Assembly: GCF_042680605.1 (NCBI RefSeq)
Contig: NZ_JBHUEE010000013.1
Coordinates: 1-64,000, forward strand
Length of the DNA stretch: 64,000 nt
From: Allobogoriella deserti
GTDB lineage: Bacteria > Actinomycetota > Actinomycetes > Actinomycetales > Actinomycetaceae
Direction: 5' to 3'
Shown here: piece after piece, positions 8,279 to 16,355 of the stretch
How the letters are laid out: every line of letters starts with the position of its first letter
How positions within the stretch are numbered: the stretch's first letter is position 1
Made by a program: the position numbers and the translations under genes
The notes under the pieces: model-generated
Seen by the model: the letters and a program-made list of their open reading frames with translations, nothing else
Told to the model about the DNA's origin: nothing
Databases searched by the model: none

Positions 8279-8674
8279 TCACTGCGCGTACGCGGGCGGC
8301 TCGTCCTCCCCGGACTCCTCCGCGGCCTCGGCGTCGGCCTTGGTCGGGTGAACCGCCCCGTCCGCGTGGTGCGCTGGGCCGTAGACGGTGTACAGCACCA
8401 GCGGCGAGTTGCCGACGTTGATGAAGTTGTGCCGCGCGCCGGCCGGGACGGCCACGATGTCGCCCGGCGCGACGAACTGCTCCTCCCCGTCGATCACGGC
8501 TTTGCCCGAGCCGGAGACGAAGCTGAGGATCTGGTCGTTGTCCGGGTGGGTCTCCTCACCGATGTCGTCGTCCGGCTCGATAGTCATGACGACGACCTGG
8601 CTGTGCTCCCCGGTCCAGAGCACACGGCGGTAGTCGGTCGAGGCCTTGGCGTCATCGGGCGACCAGTGGTGCAT
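8279..8674 (-). CDS. Cupin-domain protein
   Basis: A 131-aa single-domain cupin. The first conserved cupin motif is seen as EETHPDNDQILSFVSGSGKA and the second as PAGARHNFINVGNSPLVLYTVYG. Metal-ligand candidates are the His of ETHPDND and the His of GARHNFIN. The acidic C-terminal tail (EAAEESGEDEPP) is likely disordered. ATG 8674 has GAGGAG about 7 bases upstream. It is separated by 90 bases from the F420-dependent oxidoreductase gene on the same strand, so it might be co-transcribed, but no function in F420 metabolism can be assigned. Many small cupins of this type are isomerases, dioxygenases or quercetinase-like proteins. Confidence 0.75.
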   Translation of the reverse strand: MHHWSPDDAKASTDYRRVLWTGEHSQVVVMTIEPDDDIGEETHPDNDQILSFVSGSGKAVIDGEEQFVAPGDIVAVPAGARHNFINVGNSPLVLYTVYGPAHHADGAVHPTKADAEAAEESGEDEPPAYAQ

Positions 8675-8752
8675 GAGAGTGCTCCTCGGCGTCGTGGTGG
8701 GCGTGATGGTCCAACCTTCTCGCAGGTCAGCGCGCGCCGCACCCGCGGGCAG

Positions 8753-10117
8753 TCACGGCCGCCGCTCTGCGAGGTAGCGGTGGACCAGCCGCCGGGCGAC
8801 GGCGGCACTGTCCACCAGCGGATGGAAGGCGAACGCCTGCCACGCGGTCTGGGCGTCGGCGGTGCGCGCCGCCTCGATGACCAGTCGTTCGCTCGCCTTG
8901 ACCGCCTGGACGCGCGCCAGCATGGCGGGGGTGAGCGGGCGCCGCGGCGTCAGGGGGTGGATACCCCGGCCGTCGGCGAGCACCGGCACTTCGACGACGG
9001 CGTCGGGCGGCAGACCGTCCACCAACGGCCGCCCGTCGGACCCATGGTTGGCGACGTCGAGGATCATCCGGTGCTCCTCACCCCCGAGCAGCGCCGCCAT
9101 GAGGTCGACGGCGACCTCGTGGTACCCGCCACCCAGGTCCTCCTCGGCGCGCTCCCCGGCCCGGGCGGACTCGCGTTCGGTGGCCATGTAGGTCGCCTCA
9201 CGCTCGGCGAGCGCCTCGCGCCACAGCTCCAGAACGCGTCCGGGCTCGGCCGCCGCCCGCGCGTAGAAACCGCCCTGCTGGGCCTGCAGGTACTCCCCTC
9301 GCGTCTGCTCGCTCGCGGCGAGCGCGGCCAGGGCCTCGCGCGTGAAGTCGTAGTAGTACACGTACTCGTTCGGCAGTGCCCCGAGCGTGCGCACCCAGTC
9401 GGTGCCCATGAGCCGGGCCTCCTCGAGGCCGGCGAGGGTGGAGTCGTCGGCGAGCAGATCCGGCAACAGGTCCTCGCCGCCGCTGCGCAGCCCCTGCAGC
9501 CACCCGAGGTGATTGAGCCCCGCGTAATCGACCTCGACCTCGCCGGCGTCGAAGGCCCGGGCATCGCGGCCCACCACCCGCAACGCGCGCCGCACCAATG
9601 AAATCGGGGTGTCGCAGATCCCCACCACGCGGTCGCCCAGCCGGGCCTGCATCGCCTCGGTGACGATCGAGGCCGGGTTGGTGAAGCTGATCGTCCAGGC
9701 CGACGGCGCGAGCTGCGAGATGCGGTCGGCGATCCGGTCCACCACCGGGACCGTCCGCAGCGCATAGGCCAGCCCTCCCGGGCCGACGGTCTCCTGGCCG
9801 AGCACCCCTTCGGCCAGGGCCACCCGCTCGTCGCGGGTCCGCCCCGCCGTGCCGCCGACCCGGATCGCGGAGAAGATCACGTCAGCACCGGCGACGGCGT
9901 CGTCCAGGTCGGCCGTGGCTCGCACCGCGGGACCGTCGACGCGGTCGCTGCCCAGACGGGAGAGCACCGTGGCCATGACATCGAGTCGTGCCGGGTCGTC
10001 GTCGTGGAGCACGACTTCTGTCACCGGCACACGGTCCCGTGCATCGAGGACTGCCTGGTGGACGAGCGGGACGCGGAAGCCGCCCCCGCCGAGGATGGTG
10101 AGCCGCACGTTATCCAC
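8753..10117 (-). CDS. GH4 family glycosidase, 6-phospho-beta-glucosidase type
   Basis: A 454-aa glycoside hydrolase of family 4, which uses NAD+ and a divalent metal in an oxidation-elimination mechanism. The N-terminal Rossmann motif is LTILGGGGFRVP. The probable metal ligands are Cys168 in GICDTP and His203 in GLNHLGW, and SFTNPAS is also conserved. The HLGW context suits the 6-phospho-beta-glucosidase subgroup. The start is GTG 10117, supported by a -10 hexamer 7 nt upstream. It is divergent, 39 bases apart, from a PfkB-type sugar kinase, which suggests shared control and a common sugar-phosphate pathway. No PTS genes are next to it, so the kinase could supply the phosphorylated substrate. 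Confidence 0.87.
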   Translation of the reverse strand: MDNVRLTILGGGGFRVPLVHQAVLDARDRVPVTEVVLHDDDPARLDVMATVLSRLGSDRVDGPAVRATADLDDAVAGADVIFSAIRVGGTAGRTRDERVALAEGVLGQETVGPGGLAYALRTVPVVDRIADRISQLAPSAWTISFTNPASIVTEAMQARLGDRVVGICDTPISLVRRALRVVGRDARAFDAGEVEVDYAGLNHLGWLQGLRSGGEDLLPDLLADDSTLAGLEEARLMGTDWVRTLGALPNEYVYYYDFTREALAALAASEQTRGEYLQAQQGGFYARAAAEPGRVLELWREALAEREATYMATERESARAGERAEEDLGGGYHEVAVDLMAALLGGEEHRMILDVANHGSDGRPLVDGLPPDAVVEVPVLADGRGIHPLTPRRPLTPAMLARVQAVKASERLVIEAARTADAQTAWQAFAFHPLVDSAAVARRLVHRYLAERRP

Positions 10118-10130
10118 TGTCCTCACGCTA
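10118..10130 (-). promoter_or_regulatory. Candidate leaderless -10 element of the GH4 gene
   Basis: On the minus strand TAGCGT (plus coordinates 10125-10130) is followed by 7 nt and then GTG 10117. This is the same spacing as at 1897, 44586 and 49695. The 39-base divergent region must hold the promoters of both the GH4 and the kinase genes. Confidence 0.4.
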
Positions 10131-10156
10131 GCGCCGGATGGCAGGATCGGGTCACG

Positions 10157-11299
10157 ATGACTGACGCCCCCGCCGCACGGGAGCCCGCCGCACCGGCCCC
10201 GGACATGACCGCCCGGGCACGTCTCGACCTTCTCGTCACGGGCCCCGTCTTCTTCGACCTGGTCTTCACCGGACTGCCGCACGGCCCGGTGCCCGGGACG
10301 GAGATCTGGGCCGGCGGGATGGGCGCCGCACCGGGCGGTATCGCCAACCTCGCGGTCGGGGCCGCCCGTCTGGGTCTGGACACCGGTCTCGCGGCCGCGT
10401 TCGGTGACGACGCCTACGCCGACTGGCTCTGGACGGTCCTCGGCCGGCAGGAGGGCGTGGACCTGTCCGCCTCGCGGCGCTACCGGCACTGGCACACCTC
10501 GGTCACCGTCTCGTTGGCGCTCGACGACGACCGGGCGATGGTCAGTCACGGCCACGACGCCCCGGAGCCGGTCGGCACTCTTGTGGGCGACGCCCCGCCC
10601 GCCCGGGCCGCCGTCGCCGAACTCGGCGAGCCGGGCTCCGACCCGTGGTGGCAGCAGCTCGCCTCGTCCGGGACCCTGGTCTTTGCCGACGCCGGCTGGG
10701 ACCCGCACGAGGCGTGGGACCGCGCCCGGCTCGACCTCCTGGCCGGCTGCCACGCGTTCACGCCGAACGCCGCCGAGGCGATGGCCTACACCCGCACCGA
10801 AACCCCGGGCGCCGCAGCCCGCGCGCTGGCGGCCCACGTGCCGCTCGCCGTCGTCACCATGGGCGCGGACGGCGCTCTCGCGGTCGACGCCGCGACGGGC
10901 GAGGAGGTACAGACCGAGCCGTTGCGCGTGCAGGCGCTCGACGCCACCGGGGCGGGTGACGTCTTCGCGGCGGCTCTGGTCACGGGCACGTTGCAGGACT
11001 GGAGCCTGGAGCGGCGGCTCCGCTTCGCCGTGCTCTGCTCGGCCCTGGCGGTGCGCCACTTCGGCGGTTCCCTCGCCGCCCCGGGCTGGGGCGACATCGC
11101 CGACTGGTGGGAGGAGACCGTCGCGGCGGCCAGGACCGGGGACCGGGCGGCCCGGGACACCGCCGCCCGGTACGAGTTCCTGGACGACGCCATCCCCGGT
11201 CATCCGCTCGCCCGGGTACGGCGGGCCGACGCCACCATCGCGCGCTTCTCCGACGCCGGGCCGGGCGGCACCGGGCCGGCACCGACGGTCCGAACCTGA
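10157..11299 (+). CDS. PfkB-family carbohydrate kinase
   Basis: A 380-aa ribokinase/PfkB-fold kinase. The N-terminal substrate-binding signature is visible as WAGGMGAAPGGIANLAVGAARLG (split: WAGGMGAAPGG, then IANLAVGAARLG), and the C-terminal signature DATGAGDVFAAAL places the catalytic base at Asp268. The first 20 residues and the last 60 extend beyond the core. The start is ATG 10157, chosen because the fold begins at about residue 22. It is divergent from the GH4 glycosidase gene. A role in phosphorylating a sugar or glycoside in the same pathway is plausible but not shown. It ends at a tandem repeat between convergent genes. Confidence 0.85.
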   Translation: MTDAPAAREPAAPAPDMTARARLDLLVTGPVFFDLVFTGLPHGPVPGTEIWAGGMGAAPGGIANLAVGAARLGLDTGLAAAFGDDAYADWLWTVLGRQEGVDLSASRRYRHWHTSVTVSLALDDDRAMVSHGHDAPEPVGTLVGDAPPARAAVAELGEPGSDPWWQQLASSGTLVFADAGWDPHEAWDRARLDLLAGCHAFTPNAAEAMAYTRTETPGAAARALAAHVPLAVVTMGADGALAVDAATGEEVQTEPLRVQALDATGAGDVFAAALVTGTLQDWSLERRLRFAVLCSALAVRHFGGSLAAPGWGDIADWWEETVAAARTGDRAARDTAARYEFLDDAIPGHPLARVRRADATIARFSDAGPGGTGPAPTVRT

Positions 11300-11304
11300 G
11301 CTTC

Positions 11305-11345
11305 GACTCAGGACCGGGACTCAGGACCCGGGACTCAGGACTCGG
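11305..11345. repeat. Three tandem copies of a 13-14 bp repeat
   Basis: The unit GACTCAGGACC(C)GG occurs at 11305-11317, 11318-11331 and (last bases varied) 11332-11345. It fills the space between the PfkB stop (11299) and the stop of the convergent YqeB-like gene, whose TGA lies inside the third copy. It is not an inverted repeat, so not an obvious terminator. Confidence 0.8.
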
Positions 11346-12024
11346 GCTCGACCGTCCGGTACTGCTGCTCCCCGTCCCGGTCCCGGACGACGACGCCGTG
11401 CCGGAGCAACTCGTCGCGGACCTCTTCCGCGGCGCCGGTGCGTCCGTCCGCGAGCGCACGACTGCGGCTGCGGAGCAGGTCGTGTACGTGCGGCTGGAGG
11501 TCCCGGCTGCGGTCGACCCACCTGGTGAACAGTTCCTCGCGGGGATCGGCGGTGCCCGCCCACGGATAGTCGAAGCGACCGAACGCCTCCGACAACTTGG
11601 CCGCCAATCCGCTGTCCGACGTGGTCCGCGACAGCTCCCGGGAGCGTGGATCGAGCAGCACCAGCTCGTCCTTGTCCAGGAAGATCTCGGCGATCTCCTC
11701 GCGGCGGTAGCTCGACCGCCGCTTGCCGCTGCGGAGCACGAGCTCGTCGGGATCGACCCGGATCTCGCCGACCTCCTCGCCCCAGATCCCGAAGACGATC
11801 CAGCCCGCGATCAGGCCCGCGACGGTCAGTCCGGGCAGCAGGACGACGAACGGGAGCTGGTCGAGCAGCCGCAGCGGTGCCGGCGCGCCGTCGACCGTCT
11901 CCAGCATCCAGCCGACCACGGGGCCGACGGCGAACGACAGGGCGAACCCCAGCACGGCCCCGACGGCGGCGAACACCGGCGCGAGCCGCTTGTCCAGCGT
12001 CACGGTGATGCTGTTCTCCGACAC
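11335..12024 (-). CDS. YqeB-like membrane protein
   Basis: A 229-aa protein with two N-terminal transmembrane segments (about residues 13-40 and 55-80) separated by a short loop, followed by a soluble half rich in Arg, Asp and Glu. The stretch VRVDPDELVLRSGKR and the later FLDKDELVLLDPRSREL match a family of uncharacterised actinobacterial proteins annotated as YqeB-like. Function unknown. The start is GTG 12024, with AGGAGG at 12035-12040 (10 nt away). The ORF is open further upstream only from a TTG lacking a binding site. It is divergent from the TetR gene, so it is a candidate target of that repressor. Confidence 0.65.
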   Translation of the reverse strand: MSENSITVTLDKRLAPVFAAVGAVLGFALSFAVGPVVGWMLETVDGAPAPLRLLDQLPFVVLLPGLTVAGLIAGWIVFGIWGEEVGEIRVDPDELVLRSGKRRSSYRREEIAEIFLDKDELVLLDPRSRELSRTTSDSGLAAKLSEAFGRFDYPWAGTADPREELFTRWVDRSRDLQPHVHDLLRSRSRALADGRTGAAEEVRDELLRHGVVVRDRDGEQQYRTVEPES

Positions 12025-12094
12025 CCGCCCCCGACCTCCTGACCGAACCTGTCTCCTGGCGCGCAACGCCGGCTCGACGTGTGCCTGAGCAGCG

Positions 12095-12119
12095 TACGCT
12101 AAGACCGAGCGCTCGATCT
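12095..12119 (+). promoter_or_regulatory. TetR operator overlapping a promoter
   Basis: AGACCGAGCGCTCGATCT (12102-12119) is an 18-bp palindrome with 16 matching positions and a perfect CGAGCGCTCG core, typical of TetR-family operators. TACGCT at 12095-12100 is a plausible -10 for the TetR gene, so the operator would cover its transcription start and block it. The site also lies 78 bases upstream of the divergent YqeB-like gene. Confidence 0.6.
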
Positions 12120-12149
12120 ATTAATAACGCCTTTGGCACCGAGGAAGTC

Positions 12150-12821
12150 ATGGCACGCACCGTCGATCCGGCCCGACATGCCGCACGCCGCCGACACATC
12201 CAGGACTGCGCGGCAGCCCTCTTCGCGACCCACGGCTACGAGCGCACCACGACGGCGCAGATCTGCCGCGCCGCCGGGATCAGCCCCGGGAACCTGTACC
12301 ACTACTTCGCCAGCAAGAAGGCGATCTTCCTGGCCGTCCTGACCGGCGACGAGGACGACACCTCAGCCATGCTCGAGCAGCAGCTCGCCGCCGACGCACC
12401 TGTCGAAGCGGTGCTCGAGTTCGTCACTCATCTCGCCGCGCCCGCGGCGGCCCATCCCGCGGTGCCCCAGCTCGTCCTCGAGGCCATGTTGCAGGCACAT
12501 CGCGATCCCGAGATCGCCGATGTCCTCGGCCAGGCCGACACCGCCGAGCGTGCGGGCCTGACCGCTCTGCTGCAGCGGGCCCTCGACGCCGGCGCGATCG
12601 ACACCGAGCTCGACCCGGCCGAGACCGCCGCGTGGCTGTCGACACTCGTCGGGGCGGTCTTCCTCGATCTCGCGCTCCAACCTGGCAGCGATCCCGCGCT
12701 GCGGCTGAGCCAGCTCCGCCGGACCGTGCGCGCCTACCTCGGCGGCGGACCACGACGCCGTCCGCGGCCCGGATCGCGGGCGCGCCCAGCCGCGGCGCCA
12801 TGGAACAATCGAGGATCATGA
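12150..12821 (+). CDS. TetR/AcrR-family transcriptional regulator
   Basis: A 223-aa regulator. The N-terminal helix-turn-helix domain spans about residues 14-60 and contains the family pattern ALFATHGYERTTTAQICRAA followed by GISPGNLYHYFASKKAI. The C-terminal ligand-binding domain is alpha-helical (residues 70-200), and the tail is Arg/Pro-rich. The start is ATG 12150, with GAGGAA upstream. A palindromic operator lies 31-48 bases before the start, so autoregulation is likely. Its TGA overlaps a possible ATG of valS (ATGA), although regulation of an essential synthetase by a TetR protein would be unusual. The ligand is unknown. Confidence 0.9.
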   Translation: MARTVDPARHAARRRHIQDCAAALFATHGYERTTTAQICRAAGISPGNLYHYFASKKAIFLAVLTGDEDDTSAMLEQQLAADAPVEAVLEFVTHLAAPAAAHPAVPQLVLEAMLQAHRDPEIADVLGQADTAERAGLTALLQRALDAGAIDTELDPAETAAWLSTLVGAVFLDLALQPGSDPALRLSQLRRTVRAYLGGGPRRRPRPGSRARPAAAPWNNRGS

Positions 12822-15532
12822 GCGAGACACAGCTGACCCAGGACCGGAGAACGATGAGCGCCGAGACCCTTCCGTCGCCGTCGGTACCGGACAAGGTCAG
12901 CACGGACGGTCTCGAGGAGCGCTGGAACGAGCGCTGGACGCAGGACGGGACCTACGCCTTCGACCGCTCCGCCCCGCGCGAGCAGGTCTACTCCATCGAT
13001 ACCCCGCCGCCGACGGTCTCCGGCTCGCTGCACGTGGGGCACGTGTTCTCCTACACCCACACCGACGTCGTCGCGCGGTTCCAGCGGATGCGCGGCAAGG
13101 CGGTCTTCTACCCCATGGGCTGGGACGACAACGGCCTGCCCACCGAACGCCGGGTGCAGAACTACTTCGGGGTTCGCTGCGACCCCTCCCTGCCCTACGA
13201 CCCGGACTTCACCCCGCCGCACACCGGCGGCGAGGGTAAGTCCGCGAAGGCCAAGGACCAGGTCCCGGTCTCCCGTCGCAACTTCATCGAGCTGTGCCAG
13301 CGACTCACCGCCGAGGACGAGCAGCAGTTCGAGGCGCTGTGGCGCCACCTGGGCCTGTCGGTCGACTGGGAGCACCACTACCAGACGATCGGGCCGGCCG
13401 CGCAGCAGGTGGCCCAGGCGGCGTTCCTGCGCAACCTCGCCCGGGGTGAGGCCTACCAGGCCGCAGCCCCCGGCCTGTGGGACGTCACGTTCCAGACGGC
13501 GGTCGCACAGGCCGAGCTGGAGGCGCGCGACTACCCCGGCCACTTTCACGAGATCACCTTCCACAAGCCCGAGGGCGGCACGGTCACCATCGAGACCACG
13601 CGGCCAGAGCTGCTGCCCGCCTGCGTCGCGTTGATCGCCCACCCCGACGACGAGCGGTACCAACCGCTGTTCGGCACCACCGTGACGTCCCCGCTCTTCG
13701 GCGTCGAGCTGCCGGTGCTGGCCCACCCCGGTGCGGAGATGGACAAGGGCGCCGGCATCGCGATGTGCTGCACGTTCGGTGACCTCACCGACGTGCAGTG
13801 GTGGCGCGAGCTGAACCTGCCGACCCGGCCCGTCGTCGGTAAGGACGGCCGGCTGCAGCGCGAGACACCCGAGTGGATCACCTCCGCGCAGGGCCGCGCC
13901 GTCTACGCCGAGATGGCGGGCAAGACCACGTTCTCCGCGCGCGCCGCCGTCGTCGAGGCCCTGCAGACCTCCGGAGACCTGGTCGGCGAGCCCAAGCCGA
14001 CCCAGCGCAAGGCGAACTTCTACGAGAAGGGCGACAAGCCCCTCGAGATCGTCACCTCCCGGCAGTGGTACATCCGCAACGGCGGTCGCCCGCACGTCGA
14101 GGCGAACGGCAAGCAGCTGCGCGAGAATCTCATCGAGCGCGGGCAAGAACTGGATTTCCACCCCGAGTTCATGCGGGTGCGCTACGAGAACTGGGTGAAC
14201 GGTCTCAACACGGACTGGCTGATCTCCCGGCAACGCTTCTTCGGGGTCCCCATCCCGGTGTGGTACCGGGTCGACGACGCCGGAGAACCCGACTACGACG
14301 CCGTGCTCGTCCCGGACGAGGCCTCCCTGCCGATCGACCCGAGCACCGACGTCCCGGACGGCTACACTGAGGACCAGCGCGGGAAGCCGGGCGGCTTCGT
14401 CGGTGAGGTCGACATCATGGACACCTGGGCGACGTCCTCGCTCTCGCCGCAGATCGCCGCCGGCTGGCTGCGCGACCAGGATCTCTTCGAGCGCGTCTAC
14501 CCGATGGACCTGCGCCCGCAGGGCCAGGACATCATCCGCACCTGGCTGTTCTCCACCGTGGTCCGCGCCCACCTGGAGTTCGGCGACCTGCCGTGGCGGC
14601 ACGCGGGGATCTCGGGATGGATCCTCGACCCGGACCGGAAGAAGATGTCGAAGTCCAAGGGCAACGTCGTCACGCCCATGGACCTGCTGACCCAACACGG
14701 CTCGGACGCCGTCCGGTACTGGGCGGCCTCGGCCCGGCTCGGCACCGACGCAGCGTTCGAGGTCGGGCAGATGAAGATCGGCCGGCGCCTGGCGATCAAG
14801 ATCCTCAACGCCTCGAAGTTCTCGCTGACCATGGGCGGCGACGCCGACCTCGTCCTCGACCCCGAGCTGGTCACCGTGCCGATCGACCGCGCGATGCTCG
14901 CCGGCCTGGCCGACGTCGTCGAGACCGCCACCGCCGCGCTCGAGGCCTACGACCACACCCGGGCGCTGGAGACCACCGAGACCTACTTCTGGACGTTCTG
15001 CGACGACTACCTCGAGCTCGTCAAGGACCGCGCCTACAACCGCGACGGCGCCGTCCCGGAGTCCGAGGCCGCCTCGGCGCGGACCGCTCTGGCGATCGCC
15101 GTCGACACGTTCCTGCGCCTGTTCGCCCCCGTGCTGCCGTTCGCCACCGAAGAGGTGTGGAGCTGGTACCGCACCGGCTCGGTCCACCAGGCGCCCTGGC
15201 CCCAGGCCGAGCCGCTGCGGGCCGCGGCCGGCGTGGGCACAGCCGCGGAGGCCATCGGCGAGGCGGGCGACGTCGCGCTGGTCCATGCCACCGGCGCCGC
15301 GCTCGCCGCGCTGCGGAAGGTCAAGTCCGAGGCCAAGGTCTCCCAGCGGACCACCTTCGCGCGCGTGCGCCTGCAACTACCGGCGGAGTCCGTCGCCGCG
15401 GTGCAGCAGGCGCTCGGCGATCTGCGCTCGGCCGGTCGGGTCCGCGGGGATCTCGAGATCGTCGGCGCGCCGTCGGGCGGTGCTGCCGAGGTTGTCGACA
15501 GCGAGCTGGACGAGGCACCACCGCGCCGCTGA
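12818..15532 (+). CDS. valS: Valyl-tRNA synthetase
   Basis: A class I aminoacyl-tRNA synthetase of about 900 aa that charges tRNA-Val. The HIGH motif appears as HVGH within TVSGSLHVGHVFSYTH, and KMSKS as KKMSKSKGN near residue 610. The CP1 editing domain and the C-terminal anticodon-binding domain are of normal size. The sequence (FYPMGWDDNGLPTERRVQNY) belongs to the shorter, archaeal-like ValRS type present in some actinobacteria and Rickettsia (PRK13208). The start is uncertain: ATG 12818 overlaps the TetR stop by 4 bases, and ATG 12854 has GGAG just upstream. Either leaves the catalytic core complete. Confidence 0.95.
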   Translation: MSETQLTQDRRTMSAETLPSPSVPDKVSTDGLEERWNERWTQDGTYAFDRSAPREQVYSIDTPPPTVSGSLHVGHVFSYTHTDVVARFQRMRGKAVFYPMGWDDNGLPTERRVQNYFGVRCDPSLPYDPDFTPPHTGGEGKSAKAKDQVPVSRRNFIELCQRLTAEDEQQFEALWRHLGLSVDWEHHYQTIGPAAQQVAQAAFLRNLARGEAYQAAAPGLWDVTFQTAVAQAELEARDYPGHFHEITFHKPEGGTVTIETTRPELLPACVALIAHPDDERYQPLFGTTVTSPLFGVELPVLAHPGAEMDKGAGIAMCCTFGDLTDVQWWRELNLPTRPVVGKDGRLQRETPEWITSAQGRAVYAEMAGKTTFSARAAVVEALQTSGDLVGEPKPTQRKANFYEKGDKPLEIVTSRQWYIRNGGRPHVEANGKQLRENLIERGQELDFHPEFMRVRYENWVNGLNTDWLISRQRFFGVPIPVWYRVDDAGEPDYDAVLVPDEASLPIDPSTDVPDGYTEDQRGKPGGFVGEVDIMDTWATSSLSPQIAAGWLRDQDLFERVYPMDLRPQGQDIIRTWLFSTVVRAHLEFGDLPWRHAGISGWILDPDRKKMSKSKGNVVTPMDLLTQHGSDAVRYWAASARLGTDAAFEVGQMKIGRRLAIKILNASKFSLTMGGDADLVLDPELVTVPIDRAMLAGLADVVETATAALEAYDHTRALETTETYFWTFCDDYLELVKDRAYNRDGAVPESEAASARTALAIAVDTFLRLFAPVLPFATEEVWSWYRTGSVHQAPWPQAEPLRAAAGVGTAAEAIGEAGDVALVHATGAALAALRKVKSEAKVSQRTTFARVRLQLPAESVAAVQQALGDLRSAGRVRGDLEIVGAPSGGAAEVVDSELDEAPPRR

Positions 15533-15588
15533 GTCGGGTCGTGGTGCCGGGTGTATCAGCGCCCGGTCGAGTTGCTCCTCTCCGGTGA

Positions 15589-15609
15589 GGCCGTCCGCCC
15601 GGGACGGCC
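15589..15609 (+). terminator. Hairpin after valS
   Basis: A perfect 8-bp stem (GGCCGTCC / GGACGGCC) with a 5-nt loop lies 56 bases after the valS stop and 18 bases before the next start. There is no T-tract, as is common in high-GC actinobacteria. It could instead affect translation of the downstream gene. Confidence 0.4.
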
Positions 15610-15627
15610 ACGACCGGGAGGCGCACC

Positions 15628-16344
15628 GTGAACCGAAGCAGATCGATCGGCGCACTCGTCGCTGCGCCCGTGGCGTTGCTGGCGCTGGCGGCGCCGGCCG
15701 GGGCCGCGACCGAGGACCCGACCGACGACGGCGTCTACACGCCGTATCCGCCCGTCGAGCAGGACGAGCCCTCGCTGAACGCCACGGCGGTCGCGGAGTG
15801 CCTCGCCGACGCTGCGTGGATCAGTTACGACGTCGCGATGGCCGGTCCCGAGTCGGCAGAGCCCTCGAGCGCGGTGACCCTGGTCTTCACCCAGGGCGGG
15901 CAGCGCCTCGAGGTCCCGCTCGGCGACCTCGGAGCCGACGGCACCCTGTCCGGCAGCGTGCTGTGGCCGGGCACGGAGGTCGACGATTCCGGCACCGGTG
16001 TCGACTGGCCCGGCTGGGAGCAGGTCGACGGCGAGTGGACCGACGTCGGCGACGCCGACCTCGGCTGGACCCGGACCGCCGACGTCAGCATCGAGGTCAA
16101 CCCCGCCTCCCCCGTCGCCGTGACCTATCCTCCGGCCACGCCGACCTGCAACGCCGGTCCGCCGGCCGGGCCGGGTCAGACCCCGGCCCCGACCTCGAAC
16201 GGGGACGGCGACGAGGCCGATGATGCGATGCTCACCCTCCCCGAGACCGGAGCCGGCATTCCCACGGCACCCGCTGCCGCGACCGCGGCGTTCCTCGCGG
16301 CACTCGGCGGCGGTCTGCTGCTGGCCCGCCGCCGGCGCTCCTGA
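15628..16344 (+). CDS. LPXTG-anchored cell-wall protein
   Basis: A 238-aa exported protein. The N-terminal signal peptide (MNRSRS, hydrophobic core, AGAA cleavage region near residue 27) leads to a Pro/Asp/Glu-rich body with two Cys (about residues 58 and 174) that may form a disulfide. The C-terminus is a sortase signal: LPETG at residues 204-208, a hydrophobic stretch, then the positively charged RRRRS tail. It should be covalently attached to peptidoglycan. The start is GTG 15628, with GGGAGG 6 bases upstream. The body matches no domain I recognise. It lies 11 bases before a DUF4012 gene, so the two may form an operon. Confidence 0.8.
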   Translation: MNRSRSIGALVAAPVALLALAAPAGAATEDPTDDGVYTPYPPVEQDEPSLNATAVAECLADAAWISYDVAMAGPESAEPSSAVTLVFTQGGQRLEVPLGDLGADGTLSGSVLWPGTEVDDSGTGVDWPGWEQVDGEWTDVGDADLGWTRTADVSIEVNPASPVAVTYPPATPTCNAGPPAGPGQTPAPTSNGDGDEADDAMLTLPETGAGIPTAPAAATAAFLAALGGGLLLARRRRS

Positions 16345-16355
16345 CGCCACCTGCC

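Noticed and set aside
7262..9601. Plus-strand open frame opposite the F420 oxidoreductase, cupin and GH4 genes
   Set aside because: It crosses three intact minus-strand genes and their intergenic regions; low-complexity Arg/Gly translation.
12734..15376. Long minus-strand open frame opposite valS
   Set aside because: It lies opposite a complete, motif-rich valS and shows no family similarity.
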